Of a stretch of DNA of 64,000 nucleotides, positions 52,207 through 60,086 are shown one piece after another; the stretch's first letter is position 1; each line of letters opens with the position of its first letter. Both the position numbers and the translations under genes were made by a program. Source of the DNA: Streptomyces sp. CCM_MD2014 (GTDB taxonomy: Bacteria; Actinomycetota; Actinomycetes; Streptomycetales; Streptomycetaceae). The notes under the pieces were generated by a model. It did no database searches. It was not told the DNA's origin and was given only the letters and a program-made list of their open reading frames with translations. Location of the stretch: positions 6,262,001-6,326,000 of the forward strand of contig NZ_CP009754.1 of assembly GCF_000772045.1 (NCBI RefSeq), in the 5' to 3' direction.

Positions 52207-53045
52207 GCAAGGCGCCCTACCCCCAGCACACCGCGCTGAGCCTCGCCGCGTCCGGCGTGCCCGTGCTGCCCCTGCGCCGAGGCAAGGTCCCCTTCGGCAA
52301 CTGCCGTACCTGCGCGGACAACGCGTGCGGTGGCCGGCCGAACATGAAGACCCCGGGCCCGTGCCGCTGCCCCGGCGTCTGCCACGCCTGGGCCGCCGCC
52401 ACCACCGACCCGGCCGTCATCGCCTCGCCCCCGTGGGCCGGGGCGTGGCGACAGGCGGTGTGCGTCGGCTACCACCCCGGCGGCGCCGGCCTGACCGTCG
52501 TCGACCTGGACGACGCGAACGCCATCGCCTGGGCCCGCACCGCCCTGCCCCGCACGCGGACCGTGCCGACGACACGCGGGGAGCACTGGATCTACCGGGG
52601 CGCCATGCGGTCCGTGAACGCCGTGCGCCCTGGCGTGGACATCAAGTCGACCATGGCCTACGCCCGCTACCTCGGCCCCGGCACCGGCACCATGGCCGAC
52701 CTGCCGGAAACCGTGCAAGCGCTGGCCGTCAAGGAGCCCTCCCCGGTCCGGCCGGCGACCGTCGCCGTGCCCACCGGCGCCAGGGGTGGAGAGTGCCCGC
52801 ACCGCACGCCCGCCTACCTGGAACGCGGCATCGCCATGGCAGAGCAGCGCATCACCGAAGCGTCCAGCGCGGTCCACGCGACCGTGTACCGCACGTTCCT
52901 CGCCGTGCTGTCCACGCACGGCCGGTGCGGCTGCCTCACCGACACCCACGTCGCCCGCCTGTTCACCGCCGCGCAGGCCAAGGGCGAAACCGCTCGGCAC
53001 TGCGTGGACGCGTGGACCAACGCCCGCACCACGTTGGGACTGTGA
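52203..53045 (+). CDS. PrimPol (bifunctional DNA primase/polymerase) of the replication module
   Basis: A 280-residue protein with the PrimPol N-terminal domain: HTALSLAASGVPVLPLRRGKVPFGNCRTC (residues 9–37), a zinc-like Cys cluster, then VVDLDDANAI (the D-x-D-type metal site, about residue 100), TTRGEHWIY and VDIKSTMAYARYLGPGT. Together with the next gene it forms the RepPP type of AICE replication, which copies the excised circle. The C-terminal 80 residues are helical, without helicase motifs. The ATG overlaps the methylase stop. Confidence 0.88.
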   Translation: MSKAPYPQHTALSLAASGVPVLPLRRGKVPFGNCRTCADNACGGRPNMKTPGPCRCPGVCHAWAAATTDPAVIASPPWAGAWRQAVCVGYHPGGAGLTVVDLDDANAIAWARTALPRTRTVPTTRGEHWIYRGAMRSVNAVRPGVDIKSTMAYARYLGPGTGTMADLPETVQALAVKEPSPVRPATVAVPTGARGGECPHRTPAYLERGIAMAEQRITEASSAVHATVYRTFLAVLSTHGRCGCLTDTHVARLFTAAQAKGETARHCVDAWTNARTTLGL

Positions 53046-53047
53046 CC

Positions 53048-54526
53048 ATGTCCGACGACGAGAAGACCCCCGCCCGCGAGATCATCACCGACTACGCGCA
53101 AGCGCACTTCCGGTACTTCCGCACCGCCGACGGCACCGTGTACGCGCAGCGCAACGGCCACCCCGTGGCCCGCCCGATCCGCTCCCAGGGCACCACGGGA
53201 AGCCACCGGCAGGAACTCATGGTCGGACTGTTCAAGGACGGCATCGGCGTGTTCAACGGCACCGCAATGAAAGAGGCACTCGACCTGATCGAAGCGTTGG
53301 CACTGACCGAAGACGTCCAACCCGTCCACATCCGCGTCGCCCCCGGATTCGATGGGGCCACATGGCTGGACTTGGGACGCAGCGACGGGCAGTCCGTGCG
53401 CATACACCCCACCGGATGGGACATCCGCACCCCTGACCCGCAGGAAGTCTGCTGGCGGCGCACCCAGCTCACGGGGGAGCTGCCCCTGCCGGTCAAGGAC
53501 ACCGACGGCAAGGGCATCGACCTGCTGATGCGGCTGTGCAACTTCGCCACCGCGGAGACCGAGTGCCTGGCCATCGCGTGGCTCATCGGCTGCCTGGGCC
53601 CGAACGTGCCCGTCCCGGCACCGTTCCTCACCGGCCCGCAGGGCGCCGGCAAGTCCACCGGCGGGCGCATGCTCGTGCGGATCATCGAAGGCATGAGCGG
53701 CGACCTGCGCCGCGCCCCGAAGGACGAGGAAAACCTGACCACGGCCGTGGCGGCCGGTTGGGTCACCGCCCTGGACAACCTCTCCCACATGACCCCGGAC
53801 CTCTCCGACGCCATGTGCCGCATCGTCACCGGCGCCGAGGACGTCAAGCGCGCCCTGTTCACCGACGGGGACGTCGTCCGCATCGGCTACCGCCGCCCCC
53901 TGCTCCTGACCGGCATCGACGTCGGCGTCATCCGCCCCGACCTCGCCGAGCGGCTCCTGCCGCTCCGCCTGGAACGTCCCCGGGTCCGGCGCACCGAGGC
54001 GGAACTGTGGTCCGACTTCGCGGAAGTGCTGCCCGTCATCCTCGGCTCGCTCCTGGACCTCACCGTGCAGGTGCGTGCGGCTGAGGCGGACATCCCGACT
54101 GACCTGCGCATGGCCGACTTCGCGCACCTGTGCGCGCAGCTCGACGCGGCCACCGGCCTGGGAGCGCTCGCCGCCTACCGGGCCAGCCTGGACGACCTCA
54201 ACGACGACGTCATCGAGGGCGACCTGTTGGCGCAGACGGTGCTCAAGCACGCCGCCGGCATCGACCCGGGCACCGAGCAGCGGATGACGTCCGCCGAATG
54301 GCTGCACTGCCTCACCGGTCTCTACACGGGCGAGGACTTCCGTCCCCTGCCCAAAGGGTGGCCGACCACCGGCAAGGTGCTCTCAGACCGCCTCAAACGC
54401 CTTCAGCCCACCCTCGCGGCCCGGGGCGTCCTCATCGACTGGGGGCGCACCAAGACATCCCGCTACATCGAGATCGCACGGCCGGACGCCGCAGCGCCTC
54501 CGTCCGAGCAGGAAGCGGCCTTCTGA
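53048..54526 (+). CDS. AAA/SF3-like replicative helicase of the AICE
   Basis: A 492-residue protein that starts 2 bp after the PrimPol stop. Walker A is FLTGPQGAGKSTGG near residue 200, and the Walker B-like WVTALDNLSHM follows near 240 with a sensor region (RPLLLTGIDVGV). The N-terminal 150 residues are like the domain before the ATPase in plasmid/phage P4-like primases, and the C-terminal segment looks like a winged helix (GKVLSDRLKRLQPTLAARG). It would open the origin and unwind DNA for the PrimPol. Confidence 0.85.
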   Translation: MSDDEKTPAREIITDYAQAHFRYFRTADGTVYAQRNGHPVARPIRSQGTTGSHRQELMVGLFKDGIGVFNGTAMKEALDLIEALALTEDVQPVHIRVAPGFDGATWLDLGRSDGQSVRIHPTGWDIRTPDPQEVCWRRTQLTGELPLPVKDTDGKGIDLLMRLCNFATAETECLAIAWLIGCLGPNVPVPAPFLTGPQGAGKSTGGRMLVRIIEGMSGDLRRAPKDEENLTTAVAAGWVTALDNLSHMTPDLSDAMCRIVTGAEDVKRALFTDGDVVRIGYRRPLLLTGIDVGVIRPDLAERLLPLRLERPRVRRTEAELWSDFAEVLPVILGSLLDLTVQVRAAEADIPTDLRMADFAHLCAQLDAATGLGALAAYRASLDDLNDDVIEGDLLAQTVLKHAAGIDPGTEQRMTSAEWLHCLTGLYTGEDFRPLPKGWPTTGKVLSDRLKRLQPTLAARGVLIDWGRTKTSRYIEIARPDAAAPPSEQEAAF

Positions 54527-54554
54527 CCGCGCGGCACCACGACCGCTCGCACAA

Positions 54555-54589
54555 GCAAGAGGAGCACCCGGCGACGCGTGCTCCTCTTG
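54555..54589 (+). terminator. Strong terminator after the replication genes
   Basis: A 12-bp stem, CAAGAGGAGCAC (54555–54566) and GTGCTCCTCTTG (54578–54589), with an 11-base loop and a TTGTT tail, 28 bp after the helicase stop. Confidence 0.8.
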
Positions 54590-54704
54590 TTGTTCGGCGG
54601 CGGCGCCGCCCTGCGAGGGTCGCGCCGCGAAGCGGCTCCTTCTTCACTCTCTGAGCCGCACCACAACAGACACCACCCCCTCTTTGTCCGAAGTAGAGAG
54701 ACGC

Positions 54705-54912
54705 TGCGTCACCTGCGTCACCCGCACCCCGAAAACGGCCGGTGACCTGCCGAAAGACGGGTGACGCAGACGGCCGACGCTGCGTCATCCTGCGTCACCT
54801 GCGTCACCCGATGACGGACACCTACGTCACCGGTGACACACCCCCACCGTTCTGCGTCACCCCGAAACCGCAGGTCAGAGCGGTGAATGACGCAGATGAC
54901 GCAGGTGACGCA
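54705..54912. repeat. TGCGTCA iteron-like repeats before xis (candidate origin or operator)
   Basis: TGCGTCA is found at 54705, 54714, 54781, 54791, 54800 and 54853, and its reverse TGACGCA at 54762, 54888, 54897 and 54906: ten copies in 208 bp. Some pairs are spaced 9 bp apart. The region is gene-free, lies between the replication genes and xis/int, and is AT-richer on its left side (54640–54700). It may be the replication origin bound by the helicase, or the Xis/regulator binding site. Confidence 0.65.
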
Positions 54913-54964
54913 GAAATCCGCACCTCGGACAGACTCGGACAGGCCCTCTCCGCTTGGAGTCCCT

Positions 54965-55204
54965 ATGGCAAAACCGACAGACCCCGACCCCCGCGCCACT
55001 CTCCGAGGCGGACTGCCCGACCGGTACCTCACCCCCGACGACATCGCCGAGATCTTCGGCGTCCCCGTCGAAACCGTCTACCAGTGGCGCAAGAAGCGGA
55101 CCGGCCCGCCCGGCTTCCGCATCGGCAAGCACCTGCGCTATGACCCCGCCGACGTCCACGCGTACGTCACCCAGCGCAAGAGCGCCGACCAGAACGCCGC
55201 CTAG
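54965..55204 (+). CDS. xis: Excisionase (Xis), helix-turn-helix
   Basis: A 79-residue protein of the HTH_17/MerR-like excisionase family: PDRYLTPDDIAEIFGVPVETVYQWRKKRTGPPGFRIGKHLRYDPADVHAYV. It bends DNA next to the integrase sites to favour excision. ATG 54965 is chosen because TTGGAG sits 6 bases upstream; the earlier ATG at 54887 lies inside the TGACGCA repeats and would translate them. It is separated from int by a hairpin. Confidence 0.9.
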   Translation: MAKPTDPDPRATLRGGLPDRYLTPDDIAEIFGVPVETVYQWRKKRTGPPGFRIGKHLRYDPADVHAYVTQRKSADQNAA

Positions 55205-55222
55205 CCGAACACCACGAGAACC

Positions 55223-55258
55223 AGCAGGGAGAGCCGCTGCCCAGCGGCTCTCCCTGCT
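55223..55258 (+). terminator. Perfect 17-bp inverted repeat between xis and int
   Basis: AGCAGGGAGAGCCGCTG (55223–55239) and CAGCGGCTCTCCCTGCT (55242–55258) are perfect arms separated by two bases. This is the longest stem in the element. It would separate xis from int expression, or act as a binding site. Confidence 0.7.
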
Positions 55259-55284
55259 ATATGTCGAGAGAGGATCGCCGCCGC

Positions 55285-56553
55285 ATGGCAGGCCACATCC
55301 AAGACCGCTGGTACAAGACGGAAACCGACTCCACCGGAAAGCCCCGCCGCGTACGGACTGAGCGCTACGGCGCCGGCCTGCGCTACCGAGCTCGCTACAT
55401 CGGCCCGGACGGCACCGAGAAGAGCAAGTCGTTCCCCGACGGACAGAAGCGACTGGCAGACCAGTGGCTTGCCCACATCGAGGCAGACATGTCCCGGGGG
55501 CAGTACGTGGACCCTGCTGCCAGCCGAGTGACGTTCCGGCAGTACGCCGAGAAGTGGCTGAGCACGCAGACCACCGACATGACCACCCGGGAGTCGGTGG
55601 AGTCCGCGATCCGCGGCCACGCGATTCCCTACCTGGGGCCGCGACCGCTCGGCTCGTTCAAGCCGGAACACATCCGGGATTGGCTCAGCGAATTGGAACG
55701 GGCCGTCCCGGCGTCGTCGTATCGGCGAGTGATCTACAACAACGTATCGACGGTCCTCAACGCGGCCGTCGACGATGGCCACCTGTCGAAGAACCCCTGC
55801 CACGCGCAATCGGTGCGCCCGCCTGCTGCGGCAAGCGGTCGCGTTGTGCCGTGGAGCGCAGAGCGCGTCTTCGCCGTGCGGGCGGCACTGCCGGAACGCT
55901 ACCGCGCGACAGTCGACCTCGGAGGCGGATGCGGGCTCCGACAAGGGGAGATCTTCGGGTTACCAGTCGATGAGGTCGGCTTCGACTCCGGATGGCTGCA
56001 CATCGTGAATCAGGTGAAGGTGACGAAAGAGGGTCTTGTGTTCGCCCCGCCGAAGCGGAACAAGATCCGCGATGTTCCCTTGCCGGATCGCGTGGCCCAC
56101 ATCCTCAAACAGCATATGGAGGCGTTTCCCCCGGTAGAGATCACCCTACCCTGGCTTCGGGTGGATGGTCCGTCAGTCACGAAGCGGCTGCTGTTCACCC
56201 GTCTCGACGGCGCGGGTGCGGTTCGGCGTACCGACTTCAACGACCGGGTATGGAAGCCTGCTCTCGTCGCCGCTGGGGTGATCCCGCAGCCAAGGCCCGG
56301 CGAGCGCCACCAGGCCGCCCGCGAACACGGCATGCACGCGCTCAGGCACTTCTACGCCTCGGTCCTGCTGGACGCCGGCGAGAACATCAAGGCACTGAGT
56401 CACTACCTCGGACACAACGATCCGGGGTTCACGCTCCGGGTCTATACGCACCTCATGCCGAGCAGCGACGCACGGGCCCGGAAGGCGGTGGACGGCCTGT
56501 ACGAGGGCGCCGATCCGGCGCCGGACGGCCCAGAGACGGCCCAGGGCCGGTGA
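55285..56553 (+). CDS. int: Tyrosine recombinase integrase
   Basis: A 422-residue phage-type integrase. An N-terminal arm-binding segment (MAGHIQDRWYKTETD…) is followed by the SAM-like core-binding domain (about 75–170). The catalytic domain has Arg in GGCGLRQGEIFGL (about 219), HALRHFYAS (H-x-x-R, about 350), the second His in LGHNDPG and nucleophile Tyr in TLRVYTHLMP (about 385). ATG 55285 with GAGAGAGG upstream is preferred; ATG 55261 lies directly behind the hairpin with no ribosome site. It ends about 150 bp from the right core. Confidence 0.92.
   Translation: MAGHIQDRWYKTETDSTGKPRRVRTERYGAGLRYRARYIGPDGTEKSKSFPDGQKRLADQWLAHIEADMSRGQYVDPAASRVTFRQYAEKWLSTQTTDMTTRESVESAIRGHAIPYLGPRPLGSFKPEHIRDWLSELERAVPASSYRRVIYNNVSTVLNAAVDDGHLSKNPCHAQSVRPPAAASGRVVPWSAERVFAVRAALPERYRATVDLGGGCGLRQGEIFGLPVDEVGFDSGWLHIVNQVKVTKEGLVFAPPKRNKIRDVPLPDRVAHILKQHMEAFPPVEITLPWLRVDGPSVTKRLLFTRLDGAGAVRRTDFNDRVWKPALVAAGVIPQPRPGERHQAAREHGMHALRHFYASVLLDAGENIKALSHYLGHNDPGFTLRVYTHLMPSSDARARKAVDGLYEGADPAPDGPETAQGR
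56524..56550 (+). repeat. Putative integrase arm site, right
   Basis: GACGGCCCAGAGACGGCCCA followed by GGGCCGG is the counterpart of 35148–35174. It lies in the last codons of int, about 150 bp from the right core. A shared CTGACCTGCG word (56618–56627 and 35090–35099) is a second candidate pair. Confidence 0.5.
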
Positions 56554-56559
56554 GACGCG

Positions 56560-56592
56560 ATGGGGCCGACGATCCGCGACCGTCGGCCCCAT
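56560..56592. terminator. Bidirectional terminator between int and glnA2
   Basis: A 12-bp stem, ATGGGGCCGACG (56560–56571) and CGTCGGCCCCAT (56581–56592), with a 9-base loop. It lies between the convergent int and glnA2 genes, inside the element, so the element also supplies a terminator for the host gene. Confidence 0.75.
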
Positions 56593-56628
56593 CCGTCGAA
56601 TCGGTGGGAAACCTACCCTGACCTGCGC

Positions 56629-58005
56629 TTAGAGCACCGGCAGGTTCTTCCGCAGCTCGAACGCGGTGACCTCCGAGCGGTACTCCTCCCACTCCTGCTT
56701 CTTGTTGCGGAGGAAGAAGTCGAAGACGTGCTCGCCCAGGGTCTCGGCGACCAGGTCGCTGCGTTCCATCAGGGCGAGGGCCTCGCCCAGGTTCTGGGGG
56801 AGGGGTTCGATGCCCAGGGCGCGGCGCTCCGCGTCCGAGAGGGCCCAGACGTCGTCCTCGGCGCCCGGCGGGAGTTCGTAGCCCTCCTCGATGCCCTTGA
56901 GGCCGGCGGCGAGCAGGACGGCGTAGGTGAGATACGGGTTGGCGCCGGAGTCGATGGAGCGGACCTCGACGCGGGCCGAGCCGGTCTTGCCGGGCTTGTA
57001 CATCGGGACGCGGACCAGGGCCGAGCGGTTGTTGTGGCCCCAGCAGATGTACGACGGGGCCTCGCCGCCCGCGCCCGCCGTGCGCTCGGTGCCGCCCCAG
57101 ATGCGCTTGTAGGAGTTCACCCACTGGTTGGTGACCGCCGACGTCTCCGCCGCGTGCCGCAGCAGGCCCGCGATGAAGGAGCGGCCCACCTTGGAGAGCT
57201 GGTACTCGGCGCCGGACTCGTAGAACGCGTTGCGGTCGCCCTCGAAGAGGGAGAGGTGCGAGTGCATGCCCGAGCCGGGGTACTCCGAGAACGGCTTCGG
57301 CATGAAGGTGGCCTGGAGGCCCTGTTCGAGGGCCACCTGCTTCATGACCAGGCGGAACGTCATGATGTTGTCGGCCGTGGAGAGCGCGTCGGCGTAGCGC
57401 AGGTCGATCTCCTGCTGGCCGGGGGCGCCCTCGTGGTGGGAGAACTCCACCGAGATGCCCATCGACTCCAGCATCGTGATGGCCTGGCGGCGGAAGTCCA
57501 TGCCGATGTTCTGCGGGGTGTGGTCGAAGTAGCCGGAGTTGTCGGCGGGGGTCGGCACCGAGCCGTCGACCGGCTTGTCCTTCAGCAGGAAGAACTCGAT
57601 CTCCGGGTGGGTGTAGAAGGTGAAGCCCAGGTCGGAGGTGCGGGCCAGGGCGCGCTTGAGGACGTAGCGCGGGTCCGCGAAGGACGGCGAGCCGTCCGGC
57701 ATGAGGATGTCGCAGAACATACGCGCCGTGCCGGGGGCCTCCGCGCGCCAGGGCAGGACCTGGAAGGTGGAAGGGTCCGGCTTGGCGATCATGTCGGACT
57801 CGTAGACCCGGGCGAAACCCTCGATCGCGGAGCCGTCGAAGCCGATGCCCTCGTCGAAGGCCTGCTCCAGCTCGGCCGGGGCCACGGCGACGGACTTGAG
57901 GAAGCCCAGCACGTCCGTGAACCACAGGCGTACGAACCGGATGTCGCGCTCCTCCAGCGTCCGGATCACGAACTCCTGCTGCTTGTCCATCTTCCGCTTC
58001 CCCAT
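56629..58005 (-). CDS. glnA2: Glutamine synthetase-like GlnA2 (probably γ-glutamylpolyamine synthetase)
   Basis: A 458-residue GS-I-type ligase. Active-site stretches are GFDGSAIEGFARVYESDM, HPEIEFFLL, EGAPGQQEIDLRYADAL, GSGMHSHLSLF, NNRSALVRVP and VEVRSIDSGANPYL. The usual adenylylation site (NLY…P) is absent, with GYELPPGAEDDVW in its place. The short form and the linkage to glnE fit S. coelicolor GlnA2, which was shown to ligate glutamate to polyamines. The last 28 residues derive from the inserted element. It is transcribed toward int. Confidence 0.9.
   Translation of the reverse strand: MGKRKMDKQQEFVIRTLEERDIRFVRLWFTDVLGFLKSVAVAPAELEQAFDEGIGFDGSAIEGFARVYESDMIAKPDPSTFQVLPWRAEAPGTARMFCDILMPDGSPSFADPRYVLKRALARTSDLGFTFYTHPEIEFFLLKDKPVDGSVPTPADNSGYFDHTPQNIGMDFRRQAITMLESMGISVEFSHHEGAPGQQEIDLRYADALSTADNIMTFRLVMKQVALEQGLQATFMPKPFSEYPGSGMHSHLSLFEGDRNAFYESGAEYQLSKVGRSFIAGLLRHAAETSAVTNQWVNSYKRIWGGTERTAGAGGEAPSYICWGHNNRSALVRVPMYKPGKTGSARVEVRSIDSGANPYLTYAVLLAAGLKGIEEGYELPPGAEDDVWALSDAERRALGIEPLPQNLGEALALMERSDLVAETLGEHVFDFFLRNKKQEWEEYRSEVTAFELRKNLPVL
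56632..56716. other. attR: element-supplied 3' end of glnA2 with the core sequence
   Basis: The right junction. The 16-bp block 56701–56716 equals the left core 35028–35043. Identical blocks of 23 bp (56675–56697) and 19 bp (56654–56672) lie on the element side. Bases to the right of 56716 are original chromosome, and bases to the left came with the element and rebuild the last codons of glnA2. Confidence 0.85.
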
Positions 58006-58280
58006 CCTTGCTGGTCAGGCCGCCTGTCTCCGGTGCGGCGGGAGGTGGCCCTGCACCTGAGCATCACACCACAGCGCCGTTACGTACGCGTTGCCGACCT
58101 CGCTGGGCCGGCCCACCCCGTGACCGCAGCGTAGAGGCCACCTGTTCGATCGGGCCATTCCTGCGATCCGGCCGGGACAGATCCTGTGCCCGCCCTACGA
58201 AGGACCGGCCTCGCGCCATTACGATCAGCGGACCTCACGCTCCTCCGTCCAGAGTTTTCTTCCCAGAAGGGCAACACCCC

Positions 58281-58955
58281 ATGGGTTCCGCCAAGAAGAG
58301 CAGCAACACGGCGCGACAGGCCCGCATAGCCGAGATGCGGCGTGCCGAGGAGGCCCGCAACCGCCGCAACCGGATCCTCACGATCACGCTGAGCACCGTG
58401 GTCGTCGCCGGTCTGGTCGTCGGCGGCGTCTTCGTGGTCCGGTCGCAGACCGGCGACTCGGACGGCATGGAGTCGAAGGGCGACGGGACGAAGACCTCCG
58501 GCAAGTTCGTCACCGGCGCCGACGGGCTGCGCACCTGGGAGGGCGACCTCGGCCGCAACCACGTCACCGAGAAGGTGACCTACCCCGTGGAACCCCCCGT
58601 CGGCGGTGACCACAACCAGGTCTGGATGAACTGCAACGGCGACGTCTACACCAAGCCGCTGAACAACGAGAACGCCGTGCACTCGCTGGAGCACGGCGCC
58701 GTCTGGGTCACGTACACCGACGAGGCTCCCAAGGCCGACGTGGAGAAGCTGGCCGACAAGGTCAAGAAGACGCCGTACTCGCTGATGAGCCCGGACGACA
58801 AGCAGAAGGACCCGATCGTGCTGTCCGCCTGGGGCCACCAGCGCACGGTGACCGGTGCCGACGACCCGAACGTGGACAAGTTCTTCGAGAAGTTCGTCCA
58901 GGGCGAGCAGACCCCCGAGCCGGGGGCCGCGTGCACCAACGGGCTGTCCCAGTGA
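58281..58955 (+). CDS. DUF3105 membrane-anchored protein
   Basis: A 224-residue protein: a basic cytoplasmic N-terminus, one membrane helix (ILTITLSTVVVAGLVVGGVFVV, about 36–57), and an extracellular DUF3105 domain with PPVGGDHNQVWMNCNGDVYTKPL, NAVHSLEHGAVWVTY, and two Cys that may pair. The many His/Met/Cys could bind metal, and the function of the family is unknown. Its stop overlaps the DUF305 start (GTGA), so the two are coupled. A 275-bp leader separates it from glnA2. Confidence 0.88.
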   Translation: MGSAKKSSNTARQARIAEMRRAEEARNRRNRILTITLSTVVVAGLVVGGVFVVRSQTGDSDGMESKGDGTKTSGKFVTGADGLRTWEGDLGRNHVTEKVTYPVEPPVGGDHNQVWMNCNGDVYTKPLNNENAVHSLEHGAVWVTYTDEAPKADVEKLADKVKKTPYSLMSPDDKQKDPIVLSAWGHQRTVTGADDPNVDKFFEKFVQGEQTPEPGAACTNGLSQ

Positions 58956-59578
58956 CCCCGAAACGGACCGGCTGGATCGCCGGGGCCGCGGCGGCGGTGC
59001 TCGTCGCGGCCGGCGGCATCACCTACGCGGTCGCCGGGGACGACGGCGGTACCCGGGTCCCGTCCGCCGACTCCGCGGACGCCGGGTTCGCGCGGGACAT
59101 GTCGGTCCACCACCAGCAGGCCGTGGAGATGTCGTACATCGTGCGCGACCGCACCGACGACGAGGAGGTGCGGCGGCTCGCGTACGACATCGCGCAGACC
59201 CAGGCCAACCAGCGCGGCATGATGATCGGCTGGCTCGACCTGTGGGCGCTGCCCAAGGTGTCGTCCGACCCGCCGATGACCTGGATGGGGATGGGCGACG
59301 CGCCCTCCGCCGGCGAGGGCTCGCTGATGCCGGGGATGGCCACCGACGCCGAGATGAAGAAGCTCGGCACGCTGAACGGCGAGCAGGCCGAGATCTTCTA
59401 CCTCCAGCTGATGACCGAGCACCACAAGGGCGGCGTCCACATGGCGAAGGGGTGCGTCGAGCGGTGCACGGTCGGCGTGGAGAAGCGGCTGGCCCGGGGC
59501 ATGGTGGAGTCCCAGGAGTCGGAGATCCGGCTGATGGCCGACCTGCTGGCCGAGCGGGGCGCGAAGCCGCGGAGGTGA
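58952..59578 (+). CDS. DUF305 protein (ferritin-like, His/Met-rich), exported
   Basis: A 208-residue protein with a signal or anchor helix (GWIAGAAAAVLVAAGGITYAVA). The DUF305 repeats are FARDMSVHHQQAVEMSY near residue 50 and LQLMTEHHKGGVHMAKGC near 155, where HH and Met/His residues form a four-helix metal-binding bundle. Copper or another metal is suspected for the family. It is coupled with DUF3105 and probably handles metal outside the membrane. GTG 58952. Confidence 0.88.
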   Translation: MTPKRTGWIAGAAAAVLVAAGGITYAVAGDDGGTRVPSADSADAGFARDMSVHHQQAVEMSYIVRDRTDDEEVRRLAYDIAQTQANQRGMMIGWLDLWALPKVSSDPPMTWMGMGDAPSAGEGSLMPGMATDAEMKKLGTLNGEQAEIFYLQLMTEHHKGGVHMAKGCVERCTVGVEKRLARGMVESQESEIRLMADLLAERGAKPRR

Positions 59579-59606
59579 GGCCGCGGAGAGCCGCGCGCCC
59601 CCCGGG

Positions 59607-60053
59607 TCAGCCCTCGCGCTTGAGGTCGGCCAGCACCTTGTGCAGCGGTTCCGCCACGCGGCGCCGGTACTCCTGGATCGCCCAGCCGTTGCCGTCCGGG
59701 TCCTTGAAGTACATGAAGGTCGCACCGTCGTCCGGGGCGTACTGCACCGGCTCCGACACGTCCAGGCCCCGCGCGGTCAGCTCCGCGTGGGCCGCCTTGA
59801 TGTCGGCGACGCAGAGCTGGAGGCCCTGGTACGAGCCCGGTTCCGGCCGGGTCTGCCCCTGCGCCATGTCCCAGATGGCGTCGCCGAGGGCGACCGAGCA
59901 GCCGGAGCCCGGGGGCGTCAGCTGGACGATGCGCATGCCGGGCATGACCTCCTGGTCGATGTCGACGTGGAAGCCGACCTTGTCCCGGTAGAAGTCCCGG
60001 GCGCGGTCGATGTCGCTCACGGGCAGCGGGATGACTTCGAGCGTGAAGTCCAT
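59607..60053 (-). CDS. VOC-family (glyoxalase-like) protein
   Basis: A 148-residue protein with two βαβββ modules: FTLEVIPLPVSDIDRARDFYRDKVGFHVDID at the N-terminus and LQLCVADIKAAHAELTARG…FMYFKDPDGNGWAIQEY at the C-terminus. The family includes glyoxalases, dioxygenases and antibiotic-binding proteins. Metal ligands are only partly apparent (the C-terminal Glu of QEY). The substrate is unknown. It is convergent with the DUF305 gene. Confidence 0.9.
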   Translation of the reverse strand: MDFTLEVIPLPVSDIDRARDFYRDKVGFHVDIDQEVMPGMRIVQLTPPGSGCSVALGDAIWDMAQGQTRPEPGSYQGLQLCVADIKAAHAELTARGLDVSEPVQYAPDDGATFMYFKDPDGNGWAIQEYRRRVAEPLHKVLADLKREG

Positions 60054-60086
60054 GGCATGACTCCTCGGGTTTCGTCGGTCGCGGTG

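Larger units (their letters stand above)
35028..56716 (+). mobile_element. Integrative and conjugative element (AICE) inserted in the 3' end of glnA2
   Basis: The ends are direct repeats of glnA2 sequence: the 16-bp identical block CTTGTTGCGGAGGAAG at 35028–35043 and 56701–56716 lies within an 84-bp region of about 88% identity. Between them is a full AICE set: tyrosine integrase, excisionase, PrimPol replicase with AAA helicase, FtsK-type traB, Spd-like proteins, a GntR–Nudix regulator and methylase. Cargo at 35.2–41.9 kb has lower GC. The exact crossover could also be in the neighbouring 23-bp or 19-bp identical blocks. Size is about 21.7 kb. Nothing in the core genes looks broken, so it may be mobile. 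Confidence 0.93.

Noticed and set aside
54705-54912. TGCGTCA repeats as the N-terminus of xis (start at 54887)
   Set aside because: That start would translate the repeats as MTQMTQVTQ. A good ribosome site precedes ATG 54965, where the family match begins.
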